Shown here one piece after another: positions 23,765-34,452 of a DNA stretch of 64,000 bases. Source of the DNA: Zasmidium citrigriseum (lineage: Eukaryota; Ascomycota; Dothideomycetes; Mycosphaerellales; Mycosphaerellaceae). Position 1 is the first letter of the stretch. Each line of letters opens with the position of its first letter. The notes under the pieces are model-generated. The model saw only the letters and a program-made list of their open reading frames with translations. It was not told the origin of the DNA and did no database searches. Location of the stretch: assembly GCA_002786025.1 (NCBI GenBank), contig NHNW01000094.1:18426-82425 (forward strand). The letters run 5' to 3'. The position numbers and the translations under genes were made by a program.

Positions 23765-24907
23765 TCAGCACGGCCATGTGTCGTGCAAGACACCACACAT
23801 TGCCACCCCGACTGCCTTCTGAATATCGATCCCTGGATGGATAAAGTCATGCCACATCTGTGCTACTCCATGCTTCGCCTTCCTCGCAGGCAGACCATAA
23901 TCGTGCGGGTCGTCCAGAACTTTCTCAAAGGAGGATGTCGGATCAAAGACGATAGCGGTAGTGTTTGGGTAATGGTGCAGGAACTTCTCTCGCTCTTCTT
24001 GCATGTATTCGTTCCAATACTCGGTCAGTGCTTTGACTTCGTCGGCTTCGGGGCTGTAGCCGTAGTTGAAGACGGGAGCGCGATGTATAGCTGCGTTACG
24101 CACTTGTTAGTCGGGGAAGAACACCATGATGTCGTCGCTTTGACCCTACTTACGAGGCATGAGCATAGTCACAAAGTGCCGAGCTCCGAGTTGGTGCTGT
24201 CTCTCGAGAAGGCCAAAGTAGTCATCAACGTCAGGTTTGAGGATAGCTTCGCTGTCAATGAGATTCCGGCCGGACCAGACTTGTATTGCCACATCGTTGC
24301 TACCAGTCATCAACATCTCGTGTGATGCACGTTTCGACCAAGTTCAACTCACATTCCAAACCAATGTATGAAGATGCTATTGTCCGAGTCCCAAGGCTCC
24401 TCATTCTTTGCAAACTCTCTCTCTTGGGCGACCATGTCTATGACTGGCCCAGAAATTCCGAACTCTCCTGCATGCGCTCGCGATGCGTTGACGGTATTGG
24501 CGCCCATGGCGTAGTTGTACGTGATCGTTCCGCAATGCGATACATTTGCCGCTACCACGTCAACCCAGTTCACCCCACCTGTCGAGGTCGCTACGAAGAC
24601 TCGTCAGACCACTGTTGAAGGATAATTCGATTGCAGGGATATCAACATTCGTGGAACTCGGGATCGCCGAGAGGCGCATCGATGATGGGCTTGGGATTCT
24701 CGCCGGAGTCGAAGGCTGTAGTGGTGTATGAGTCTCCACTTGCTCAATGTCAGTACGTCAAATAAGAAGCGAGAGAGAGTAGTAGCGATAGATTGCAAGA
24801 ACGTACAAGATGAAAAGATACCTCGATGCCTTAGCTGAGCCAATACTTTGGAGCGCAAGGCTACATATTGCGACCAGCCAGGAGCCTCGCCCAGGCGACG
24901 GCAACAT
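23765..24907 (-). CDS. Secreted CE16/GDSL-type acetylesterase, about 296 aa
   Basis: Five exons: 24907-24807, 24738-24647, 24578-24353, 24299-24154 and 24090-23765 (891 coding bases, all phases agree). A signal peptide covers about residues 1-27 and is followed directly by block I, FIFGDSYT, with nucleophile Ser37. Block III is FGIND. Block V, WHDFIHPG, near the C-terminus supplies the catalytic Asp and His. This order and length match carbohydrate esterase family 16, secreted enzymes that remove acetyl groups from plant-derived oligosaccharides. The exon 2/3 junction is the least certain. The next gene downstream in sequence (25770-28390) is a secreted mannosidase on the same strand, so the two may serve extracellular glycan breakdown together. 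Confidence 0.85.
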
Positions 24908-25769
24908 ACCTTCAAGCGCCTTTGCAGAAACGCGAAAAAGAGTCCCTCACCCATCCACGGGCGGGCATAGCGATTATGAAGGAACTCGTACACAGACCGA
25001 GAGGAAGTATGACCGATTCTGGGAGGACCGTACCACTCTCACCGGTCCTCGTCATCTGCGCGTGCTGTGCCGCGGGAGGTCTCATAAAATGAAGCAGTAC
25101 GCGCATGTTGATACGAGGCGATGTTCGAATTGGGACTGTGATGCGAGTCTTGTGGCGTTATTGGCTGGCTGACAGTGCCAGGCTGGCCCGCGGAGCGCAC
25201 AAGAGGAGTTGCAGGACGGGTACCACTTCCTCACCTTCTCATGGAAAATAGCTACTGCATTGGGTATCCACTGCGCATGGAGGAGGGATCCCAGTAGTAA
25301 TAGCCTCATCTTCTGTGCCATTTTGACTCTCCAGGGATGTGGCAGCGATGGAGTTTCTCTACAGAGGATTGAGCAAAGGGCGGAGCCAAAGTTGAAATGG
25401 TCAGCTCGATCTAATAAGGTGCAATATCGCATTGCAACCCTTTGCCGAGACGGAATGTTGCAACTCTGAAGCATTCATTAGACTTTCGCGGGCTACTAGC
25501 GTTGGAAACTAGACTCACCTAGGTATACGAGGCTGCTTAGGATATTTGCGGAATTGCGGATTTCCCGAAGCTGCGTTCCAATGAGACGACTCGCGATGGG
25601 TGATCAGTTCGAGCTTGAACCCGATAAAAGAGGGCAATGATCTTGCTGTCCCTGGTATACGATCGTAGCAGAGATCGAGTACCCGGCATGTGATTCTCAG
25701 ATCCGTGCGCTGTCTTGCGGGGCCCCGCGATTTTGAAGGTTGGAACTGCCGGCTGCTTCAAAATGCCAT
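24908..25769. other. Spacer between two leftward carbohydrate-enzyme genes
   Basis: It contains the upstream region of the CE16 gene and the 3' side of the GH92 gene. A leftward frame starting MRLLLLGSLLHA near 25304 looks like a signal peptide but cannot be joined in frame to the esterase better than the start used, and it leads nowhere else. Confidence 0.4.
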
Positions 25770-28390
25770 TCAGAGTCCCAGATCCCCAAGATCAACATGT
25801 CCCGGACTTGGTGGAACAGGTCCAGTCTCCCACTGCTTCGGCAGCTCACCGACTGCAAACTCCAGGGTCCCGCCATCCTTCATGAGCTCGTCGTGATTGA
25901 ACCAGTTTCGATCCCATTGTTGGCCATTCAACTTCACACCTTGCACCCAGAAACTCGTCTCGCTCAAACCTGGCGCCGTGATCTGCAGGGTAGCGTTCAA
26001 TCCGACAGACATGTTGATACTCTCGAACCATGGAGAGTGCAGGAGATACAGCGGCTGGGTTACGACCGGAAAAATCCCAAGCATCTGCCAAACAAGCCAG
26101 CTATTCAACGCTCCAGCATCGGAATTGCCCGGCAAGCCGTTGTACGAAGTATTGAAATGCAAATTTGCCTGTTCTCTCGAGTTCTGGACGCTCTTCCATG
26201 ACTTGTTGATATAGTTGTACAAATACGGTGTAGCGAAGTCGGGTTCGTTGCCGATGTTGAAGATGGTTGTGATGCCAGCTCCGTTGACTCCAAGACTTTG
26301 CTGTGCGGCGTTCGGTTGGAAGATCTTGTCAAGTCGCTTTTCAAATGTTTCAGGGCCGCCCATTTTGGAGATAAGCGATTCCATGTCGTGTGGTACGGTG
26401 AAGGAGTATTCCCAGGGAACGCCTTCGTTAGTAATTGAGAGGCCTTCACAGCTACCACATCCAAGCTGTAGCAGATGTTCGTTAGCAATTCGGGTCCTTT
26501 TGAAGATTCGATGAGTGCCAAACCTACCGGATCATAATCCGTCCGATTGAACATCCCATTCGACAGTCTCGGCGCCATGAAGCCCGTGAAGCCAAGACTA
26601 CTCACATTCGACTGCCAAATGTATTGCCAGCCGGCTGAGCGATTGAGATACTTCTGTACATCTCCCGAATCTGCCGCCTCGCCTCTAGCAACTTGGCTCA
26701 AAGCAAAGTCATTGGCGCTGTACTCGACCGTCCGGCTGACACATCTGGTATCGACATCTTCTGCCAGCCATCCAAGCTTGAGCCAATCTTCAAGCGCTCC
26801 TCGGCCTTGCATCGTGGAGCCAGTCATGTCGGATGGATCGAAGTTATTGAAAGGGAGCACTTCGGTATCTTTCACCATGGCGGCATAACCATCGGTCCAG
26901 TTGATATCACCACGAAGACCCTTGACGTATGCATCTGCGAGAACATTGTCTGCGTTCGATCCGCCTTGAGTGTATCCGTTATAGTTGCCACTGCGTCCGT
27001 CTGGCATGTAGCCCTGGAACCGGTCAGCTCTATGTCCTCACATACTCGATGGGGAAGACTCGCTTGACGCCTCCACATCTCGATCAACGATCGGATCATG
27101 CCTTCGTAATAAGTCGGCTGCAGGAGATGATACAGGCTGACTGTGCAGCGGAAGATATCCCATCTGCGGCCTTGAATCAGAATTGTCATATTAAGTAAGC
27201 GCGGTCTACACTTACAGCGTATAGAAGTCGTCAAACCACGGCTCTTCTGTCTCCCACAGTGGATTCTCGCCAATGCGATCGCTTGGCATCAAATGCGTCT
27301 GATAGAGGTTGGAGTACAGCATTTCCAACTTCGTCTTATTGGAGCCCTCACTAGTCGACACCTGGATCTTGCTGAAGACATCCCGGTTCCACTCGTCGAC
27401 TGCCATTTGCACGGTGGTGTTTAGATCCCAGTGCGGAATCTCGTCATTGAAGAATGAACATGCTTTGTCCTCACTGATCCAGCTGATGCCTACTTTGGAT
27501 TGAATGATGTTTGATGAAGTCGATGCATTCCATGAGAACAGAGCACCAATTCGATCGTTCATGGGACCCGCAACTTCGTCAAGCCCCCTTTGGTTAAACG
27601 TGGCTTGAGGAACGGGCCCGTTGCTGAAAGTTTGATATCGAGAGACTGGATCAGTGTTGTATCCACGGAACGTGCGATACTCCGCCGCTGGATGATCGAA
27701 GCGGCCACAAAAGTACACCGTCATAGGAGGACCGATATTCCAGCCGCCGATGTACGTTCCGAATCCAGTGTAAAGACTGCCTCCAGGCTGTAGATGGATC
27801 TCGCCGCCGACATATTTCTGGTCTGAAGGTCCACCAGGAGGTGCTGGAAGGTAATGAGAAACGTCAACCAGAACGTGCTTCTCACTCGATGGCGGGAAAG
27901 TATACTGCATGTGCCCAACATGGCGAGAGGCTGAGAGCTCGATCGTAACATCGTTTTGCATTCGAGACTTGAAGTATCCCACACCCGCTTCATCATGGCC
28001 CAGCCTGCTTTGGCTATACGTCTCGTTGTCGAGAAGATTCACCGGCGGGCTGATATCTGTCAATGGCATCTGCGGTCCTCCAACGCCGTACTTTGGAGCT
28101 CCGCCAGTCCCATGAACATGAAGTCCAGTGATCGCGGTGACGTTGCCATCGGGAGTCCAGCCACCATTCAAAACTGCACGACTGGCATTGGCGGCAGTGG
28201 TGTCAATCCCAAACTTGACACTTCCAAACGGCAAGCTTGCTCCAACCCAGATGTCACCGCCGCCGGCACCCGTACCAGGAATGCTGCCCTCAGAGCCGAT
28301 GAATGGGTTGACATATTTCGACCAGTCTGTCTGAGCAAATGCTGTGCTCGCGAGTACCAATATGGCTGTGGTAGCGAGTGGTGATATCAT
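25770..28390 (-). CDS. Secreted GH92 alpha-1,2-mannosidase, about 818 aa
   Basis: Four exons: 28390-27216, 27163-27064, 27013-26528 and 26465-25770 (2,457 coding bases, phases agree). Intron 2 (27014-27063) is best explained as GC-AG (CAA|GCGAGT, branch CTGAC). This join restores the usual GYMPDGRSG motif; the competing GT donor would leave a 32-nt intron. Residues 1-19 are a signal peptide. Family landmarks follow: YVNPFIGS at the N-terminus, FYTLWDIFR, GGSNADNVLADAYVKG, NRTDYDP, and NEPDF followed by GNSDAGALNSW. Full length fits the family. GH92 enzymes are calcium-dependent inverting exo-mannosidases acting on N-glycans and mannans. Several N-glycosylation sites support secretion. The neighbouring CE16 esterase points to extracellular glycan use. 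Confidence 0.92.
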
Positions 28391-29158
28391 GGTCTTTCAA
28401 ATTCGTTCTCGATGGATTTGGATATGGCTTTGCCATACAACGATCGCTGATTTTGTGTTGTAGGCATCAGACCGAGGACGAGATCTGAGCGCCGACGATG
28501 AATTGCCATCGCCCTATGTTGACGTTACATCGATACCTTCCTCATGAACTTAACTCCTCCTCTTCGTGACGTCAGACTTGAAGGATGATGGAGTTGTCAG
28601 AATCGTGGAGCCGGTGGTCCATGTGCTGATCATGTCCGCTCCAGTACTGGGATTCATGAGCCAGGGAAAATTATTGCGAGATGGGATGCTTTCTCTCGCA
28701 CGCTAGGCCTAAGGTACAGCGGCATTTTTCGCTGTGGTAGGAGATTCAAAGCCTGACATTGATATGTGAGCTCGGAGCCCGCATTTGTTATTTTCTTCCA
28801 AAGCGAAGCCTCTTTTCCTTGTCCAGCATGGCCTTTGCGATTCATGGTTTCGATGTCAGGCACGTGACTCGTCAAGTCCTTGAAGGGTCGTGTGCTTCTC
28901 ATCGAGCATGTGTAGTCGCATGGTAATGCTGAAGTCAGAAGTATTTCAAAGTCCTGCTGCGTGACAGTCGTTCCAGGCAGGTTTAGTTCCACGCAATCTG
29001 GGCAGTCGAAGGGCATGGCAGGTCCCTCTTTCGGTGCCGGACTCTTTCCTCATTGTTTCTCTTCCTCCTGCTTTCAAAGCTACGAGCTGGCCACAATCTC
29101 ATCGATGACCATCCACAACATTAAAGGCAGCATCAATTCGTCAACAGCGTTAGACTGA
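28391..29158. promoter_or_regulatory. Divergent spacer between the GH92 gene and the Q/P-rich gene
   Basis: It contains the promoters of the leftward mannosidase and the rightward Q/P-rich gene. I see no further gene, repeat or RNA. Confidence 0.45.
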
Positions 29159-29884
29159 ATGGATCTCAAAAACATCCCTTCCATTTTTCCCTCCAATCTA
29201 CCTCTCCACAGCATGGTAGACCAACATCAGCCCCCTGCCGCACAACCGCCGCAAGACACACCCCAGCAACAGCAGCAGCGGCTCCACAACTGGCACCAGC
29301 AACGAAGCCAACAAATACTCGACCAAGCACGCCTCATCCTGCGACGCGGCAGAGGCAGACCTCCAAGCGAAGCAGAAGGCCGGCAGTTGGCCCGACAAAT
29401 CCAAACCCAGGCCCTGCACCGCGCACAAAGGCTTCATGGTCGATGGCAAGTTCTCAGCTTCCAGTACTATGAACAGGTGGAGCAGATTATTCGGGAGCGT
29501 CTTGCGCAGTTCGGACAACAGCAGCAGCCACCGCCAACGGATCAGGGGATTGTGCAAGCTCAGGAGCAGTCCACGTCGGGGACAAGTGCTTCGCAAGTCC
29601 AGCAACGGCCCACCTCTTCAGAAACAAACCATTCACAAGTCCAACACTGGCTCGCGTCTGATTTTCGACTCACACCAGGACCACGATCCACACCAATCCC
29701 CCAACCAACCGAATTGCCGCTCGAGCCCCCCTCATCGGGGCTAGACATCCCCGGCCTTCCCGAACAACCTCCACCACTCCCACCTCAGCCGCAGCAAATC
29801 GTCGATCGAACCACTCACCCCGGTCCACCTCCGATCCCATACTGGGACGCTCGAACCCCATGGGCACCCCTGGAAGAAGCGTAG
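29159..29884 (+). CDS. Q/P-rich protein of unknown function, 241 aa to the first stop
   Basis: The intronless frame starts at 29159; a second in-frame ATG at 29213 is an equally good start. Residues about 20-45 are polyglutamine-rich. Residues 45-130 are helical and basic, with ILRRGRGRPP resembling an AT-hook core (RGRP). The last 90 residues are proline-rich and disordered. This suits a nuclear regulatory or chromatin-associated protein, by inference only. The frame ends at TAG (29882-29884) but stays open in the same frame and similar style for 51 more codons (see the next feature). It converges with the Tpa1/Ofd1 gene. Confidence 0.6.
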   Translation: MDLKNIPSIFPSNLPLHSMVDQHQPPAAQPPQDTPQQQQQRLHNWHQQRSQQILDQARLILRRGRGRPPSEAEGRQLARQIQTQALHRAQRLHGRWQVLSFQYYEQVEQIIRERLAQFGQQQQPPPTDQGIVQAQEQSTSGTSASQVQQRPTSSETNHSQVQHWLASDFRLTPGPRSTPIPQPTELPLEPPSSGLDIPGLPEQPPPLPPQPQQIVDRTTHPGPPPIPYWDARTPWAPLEEA

Positions 29885-30040
29885 GACTCTCCGGATTGGG
29901 TGGCGACAGCCTGGGCGCAGGATGACTATATCCAGAGGAGGGAGCGGTGGCGGGCACATATGCAGGCGTGGAATCAGAGGCAGACGGAGTTGGCGAGGCG
30001 GAGGGAGAGGAGGGCGGAGATGAGGGCGGGGAGGCGGTAA
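29885..30040 (+). other. In-frame open continuation after the TAG
   Basis: After the TAG the same frame continues for 51 codons to a TAA at 30038-30040. It is rich in R, E, Q and W (for example DDYIQRRERWRAHMQAWN) and matches the charged helical style of the upstream protein. A 40-nt GT/AG intron (donor in GC|GTAGGA, acceptor GCGCAG) would remove the TAG but shift the frame into an R/G-rich stretch. So a recent nonsense mutation, readthrough or a sequence error are the main options. Confidence 0.5.
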
Positions 30041-30274
30041 GCAGCCTGGATGCCAAGGAGTGTTGGGAGGGAAGGGCTGCATGGGGTTTGGCTGTGCTCG
30101 TTGAGAGATTCGAGGCCGATGGTGCAGAGTGTAGGCCAGCATTGATTTCATATCGCAACATTCTCCTTCGGCTTGGATAGGGCGGAAGAGCGTGAGCTGG
30201 AGAGCCTGTTTGGAAAGTGAGTTACATTACCATTACCGCTCCATTTGCAGCGACCCTCGAGTCTCTTTTTTCAA
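30041..30274. other. Short convergent spacer
   Basis: It carries the 3' ends of the rightward Q/P-rich gene and the leftward Tpa1/Ofd1 gene. I see no terminator or repeat structure. Confidence 0.4.
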
Positions 30275-32128
30275 TCATTCTTCCTCCTCATCCTCCTCCT
30301 CCGGCTCAACCTCAAAACACCCCGTGAAATCCAACCGATCCCCCGGCGCACCCTCACTAACATACTTGACAAACTTCAACGTCCCCTTATCCCTCAACAC
30401 AATACTCATCGTATTCCAACTCGCCGCATTACTAAACAGAATGCCATCATCCTCATCATCGCCAGCAGCTTGGTACACGGCAGGATCAGCCTTCTTCTGC
30501 TTGGCAGGCCGTCGCTGTCCAGCACCTGTGTTAGATTGTGCATTCGGTGGGACGACGACACCGTCATCGGAGCCGCCGTCTTCTTCGTCGGGATCGTCGC
30601 CGGCCATGTACAGCTCATAACCCCCAGGATTATCATCCTCAGAAGTTGCTGGAGTTTTGCCGTTTGCTTCGCCTTCGGTTTCGTCGTCGGCGCCCCAGCC
30701 GGTGGTGGGTGTGACGCAGAGGGTGAATTCGAGTTGTGGCTCCTCGCCTTCATAGCCTTGGGCGAGTTGGTAATCGAGGCCTTTGCGGAATTTTCTGGCT
30801 AGGATTGAGCATTTCTTGAGGGTGAGGCCTGTGACAAGGGAGAGCCATTTCTGGAAGGCGGTGCTTGGGAGTAGCTCGTCGAGGATTTGTTGGTAGGGTG
30901 ATGCGTCGCTGTTGCTTCCGGATGGGTTGGCGGTTGAGTGGATGTATTGATATCTGTGCTTGTGCGGTGGTCTTGAAGTCTTGAATGGGAGTGATGGTAC
31001 AGAGCCTGCTTCGAGTGCTGTTCTGAGAGATGCCGAGAACTTCTCGCTCAGCACGTTGGTGAGCTGGAGTACTGACTCCTCGGTAAATAACTCGTTGAGC
31101 TCCTCGACAGTATCCGGCGTGAGATAGTTTGGCGTCATGAATCTGATCAAGAAGGCCAGCTCTTCCTCGGTGAGCTCATCCTCAGTACCGTCATCTCCAG
31201 GCCGACCAACCGGGTTGATCCACTGGTTCTGAGGTTCATCAAATTGGGCTGCCTTGCCTTGAAGTTGCTGGAGCGAGCTTCTTTCGGCCAGCTTCTCCTC
31301 CAATCCTGGCTCGAACCCTTCCTCGCCTTCTTGAGGGATGTGAAACCAGCCGCTGATGGCCATCCTCACTCTCCCACCATCTTCTTCCTCCACGCCTTGC
31401 GCTCGATGATACACTTCCTCGACATCGTGAAAGCTCTCACCAGGCTGTACCGCAAAGAAAGAAAGCTGGTTCCAGGCAGGCGGGATGACCTTCGTCCACT
31501 CTGCTTTCGGTAGCTTGAACATCTTGCCATCCTCTCCCGCCACATCGTCAGTGGGATACAATCGCAGCGCACCGCCCCATTCGGCTTTCCAAGGCTTGTC
31601 GGGGTTGGTGAGATAAAGAATGTAGCTAACTCGTCGACTTCCAATTACATCGTCGTGGCACAGCAAATGGCATCCGGGAACATAGACATTCACAGCCATG
31701 TCGGTCTTCTTCCCCGAAAGCAAACCCGCTCCCGAGACGGAGGAAACCCATTGCCGGAATTCATAGCTATACATCGCATCTCGCAGCTTCAGCAGTGAGG
31801 GCAGCTTCTCCAATGCCGAAGCGGGCAAGCCGTCCAGATTGGCCAGGTCTCCAGATTGATGGATCTTGTAGATGTCGGTCTCCTTGGGGGTGAAGTGGAT
31901 GTTTTCGGTGATCTCGCTGCGGACAGCTCGGAGCAGGTCGTCATTGATCAGCTCGGACACCACGGCATGCTTGTACGGGCCGGAGGAGGCGTAGTCGTCG
32001 GCGTAGCCTTGCACGGTGTTCGGCTCGAAGAGGCCGTTGCGGAAGTTGGAGTGGACGCTGCTGTCGGTCGCTTGTCGCTTTGATGTGGCGTCGGTGTCAT
32101 TGGTGGGATCTTCTGCCTTGCGTTTCAT
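30275..32128 (-). CDS. TPA1/OFD1: Tpa1/Ofd1-type prolyl dihydroxylase (2-oxoglutarate, Fe(II) oxygenase), 617 aa
   Basis: A single intronless frame with an unambiguous ATG at 32128. The N-terminal catalytic double-stranded beta-helix has the Fe(II) triad His158, Asp160 and His234 and a 2-oxoglutarate-binding arginine in GRVRMAISGWFH. A second, degenerate helix domain follows (about 340-610), with acidic stretches near the C-terminus, as in yeast Tpa1 and fission yeast Ofd1. These enzymes hydroxylate a conserved proline of ribosomal protein uS12 (Rps23), affecting translation termination. Ofd1 also controls degradation of the sterol regulator Sre1 according to oxygen. Length matches the family. 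The basic start (MKRKAED) is compatible with nuclear entry. Confidence 0.93.
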   Translation of the reverse strand: MKRKAEDPTNDTDATSKRQATDSSVHSNFRNGLFEPNTVQGYADDYASSGPYKHAVVSELINDDLLRAVRSEITENIHFTPKETDIYKIHQSGDLANLDGLPASALEKLPSLLKLRDAMYSYEFRQWVSSVSGAGLLSGKKTDMAVNVYVPGCHLLCHDDVIGSRRVSYILYLTNPDKPWKAEWGGALRLYPTDDVAGEDGKMFKLPKAEWTKVIPPAWNQLSFFAVQPGESFHDVEEVYHRAQGVEEEDGGRVRMAISGWFHIPQEGEEGFEPGLEEKLAERSSLQQLQGKAAQFDEPQNQWINPVGRPGDDGTEDELTEEELAFLIRFMTPNYLTPDTVEELNELFTEESVLQLTNVLSEKFSASLRTALEAGSVPSLPFKTSRPPHKHRYQYIHSTANPSGSNSDASPYQQILDELLPSTAFQKWLSLVTGLTLKKCSILARKFRKGLDYQLAQGYEGEEPQLEFTLCVTPTTGWGADDETEGEANGKTPATSEDDNPGGYELYMAGDDPDEEDGGSDDGVVVPPNAQSNTGAGQRRPAKQKKADPAVYQAAGDDEDDGILFSNAASWNTMSIVLRDKGTLKFVKYVSEGAPGDRLDFTGCFEVEPEEEDEEEE

Positions 32129-33373
32129 CCTTGCGATGGGATCCAGCCTTCAAGTTCGAGTGTTGATGCGACTTGGTGTCGCTGGAAAATTTCGCGATGC
32201 GATGCGATGTGCCACGCGAAACAAGCTCCGCGGAAACTCCACAGCTGCCCGGACCGAGCCATATCTGCAGACAACCTTAACATCAGGAGACTTCTCTCGC
32301 GACAACATATTGAATCGAATGAGTCGAAAGATGATTAAGTATCGAGAGAATATGAATATTATCCACCAGGTCGCAGTCTTGCAAGCAGGAGCGAAGGTCA
32401 TTGCAGGGAAGGACGAAGATGTTGGAATCGATCAGCACAGCATCCATGGCAAGGCTATCGAATATGATGATACCGCGAGCTGACACCTCCTTCAAATCTC
32501 TTGCTGGCAATGGATCCAGGTCGCTACTCTGCAGCCCAGACCGAATTCGCAGCCATGTCCCTTCGAGATCGCAGCAGCTTTGGAATGGTTCGCAGCTTCT
32601 CAACGAGAACGCTTCCCTCGTCCACGACTACATGGCCTCGCCAGGATATCAAACACGATCCACTAGCAGCGTCATTCTCCTTCTCACCGACTTCCAAACA
32701 CATTCGACTTTGAAACGCGAGCATCAGCTTCACAACCGCCGTCGATATCTTTTCCGGAGCATTCACAGCCAATCAACATCCCTGCCGGACCTGCAACGTC
32801 AAACGTCAGTGGCTTCCTCCCGCGAAATCAGGGTTTCTGCACCAGCGAACTCTATATGCGCGCGTTTAGGAGATGAAAGTCGATGTCTTCTCCATTCGCG
32901 CGCGGTTGAACGACAGTGAAGGGCATTGTTCCACGGCATGCCATACGACACATAGCGCTTTGAGGGCGTCGGCGGTATAAGGGTATGTCCATTCCACAAA
33001 GCCTCCATCCCCCGCAGCATTGTCCATTGTCGAGCGTGGTGGCTTCCATTCTTCCCTTCGTCTTTGTTGCATTCCATTGTTGCGGTGTCCGGCACGCTCA
33101 ACACCACCAATCCCTACTGCACCTGCATTTCCACAAACCCTTTATTCAGCACCTGAGGGCCTTTGTTCTAATTCGATAATCGCCGTAATAAGACTGCCAC
33201 TGCAGCCACGACCCGAGTCTCGCTTCACCACATCCCACCTTCGACGACGACAACGCCTGGCTGACTCTTGCTGCCGAAGCAAGGAGCTCACTCACCACCA
33301 CTCACCTCTTCGACGCTTGCGCATATCTGGCATATCCAAGCATCACCAACCACCACATCAACACACCGACATC
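32129..33373. promoter_or_regulatory. Shared divergent upstream region of the Tpa1/Ofd1 and MARVEL genes
   Basis: It lies between the starts at 32128 and 33374. The last 200 bp before the MARVEL gene are C/T- and CA-rich, typical of a fungal 5' leader. Overlapping frames of up to 172 codons have no domain. No gene is called. Confidence 0.5.
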
Positions 33374-33928
33374 ATGGGCGTCCTTGACATGGTCCGCAAC
33401 CGTAGCGGCCACGGCGGCGTAGCTGGTGGACTCGCGCGCATGATCCTGCGCTTCCTGCAGTTCGTCCTGGCCATCACCGTCGCCGGCCTCTACGGCGTCG
33501 ACCTCGCCAACGCCCACAAAGCCGACGCCTACACCGACGGCAAATGGGTCTTCGCCGAAGTCGTCGCAGGCATGTCGGCCGTGACGTGTCTGATCTACGG
33601 CGCCTGCTTCTTCATCCCCAGCGAAAAGTTCTTCGCCTGGGACTGGATTTTGTTGTACGTGTTCCCCCTCATCCCCTCTTCTTTCTGAACAGATTGGCTA
33701 ACATGTGTGAACAGCATCCTCTGGACCGCCCTCTTCGGCCTCTTCGGAAACATCTACATCGGCGCACACCCGACCCCCGAGCAACACGGCCAGCAACGCA
33801 TGAAGAATGCCGTCTGGGTAGACCTCGTCAACATGCTGCTGTGGCTCAGCTCGGCCATCTACGCGACCATCATCTTCTTTAAGAGCAGGAACACGCGCAC
33901 GCTGCACACCGGGCGCGGAAAGGTCTAG
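33374..33928 (+). CDS. MARVEL-domain four-helix membrane protein, 164 aa
   Basis: Exons 33374-33654 and 33715-33928 flank a 60-nt intron (TTG TT|GTACGT...ACAG|C). Four hydrophobic helices are visible: LRFLQFVLAITVAGLYGV, the stretch around AGMSAVTCLIYGACFFI, ILFILWTALFGLFGNIYIG, and VDLVNMLLWLSSAIYATIIFF. The N-terminal part and the short basic tail face the cytosol. The pattern matches fungal MARVEL-domain proteins, related to Nce102-type eisosome and plasma-membrane organisers. After the TAG the frame stays open for 30 codons to a TGA at 34021. Confidence 0.85.
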
Positions 33929-34452
33929 GAAGGCTCGTACTGCGGTTCGGCGGCGGTGGGCACGACGATGGAGCATGGCATTGTTGAGGGTACTCCTGCT
34001 GCCACGATGGAGGTCAAGTGAAGACATGATTACTGTAAGCATGGCTGGGCTATTCTTGTGTTGATACCTTTTGCTGTCGAGATTAGCGTTCTTGTTAGCG
34101 GATGAAAGTGACGATGAAAGCGAATCCTCCCCAACCATTTTCATTCTTTCAAAAATCATAATTGTTCCCAAAGGTGAAGTAAATTGTCAGGCTTGAAGGA
34201 TTGTTGCCATGACGAATGTCTTGAGTGTTCCTGATCTTCCGGGCTTGGCGCAGATGCTGATGCAGCTCGCCTCACGTGCAGCGTCAACATCCAACCAAAC
34301 ATCCCACTCTCCCTCCTCTCACCAATCCCACCAATTCACCCTAATCAAATCCCCACGAATTGATTGACGCGTTGACGACGCTGACGAGACAATGAATTGA
34401 ACGCCAACATCCCCAGCACATCCTCCACGCGGCATGAGGCCTGGCGGGCAGC
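33929..34452. other. 3' region of the MARVEL gene and upstream region of the RabGAP gene
   Basis: The first 93 bases continue the MARVEL frame after its stop. The rest is AT-richer spacer and the RabGAP promoter. A long leftward frame over 33698-34171 is a shadow of the MARVEL exon. Confidence 0.45.

Noticed and set aside
25082..25474. Leftward frame with a signal-peptide-like start (MRLLLLGSLLHA)
   Set aside because: It cannot be spliced in frame to the CE16 gene, which has its own signal peptide and start at 24907.
33698..34171. 157-codon leftward frame
   Set aside because: It is antisense to the MARVEL exon, which has clear membrane helices and splice sites.
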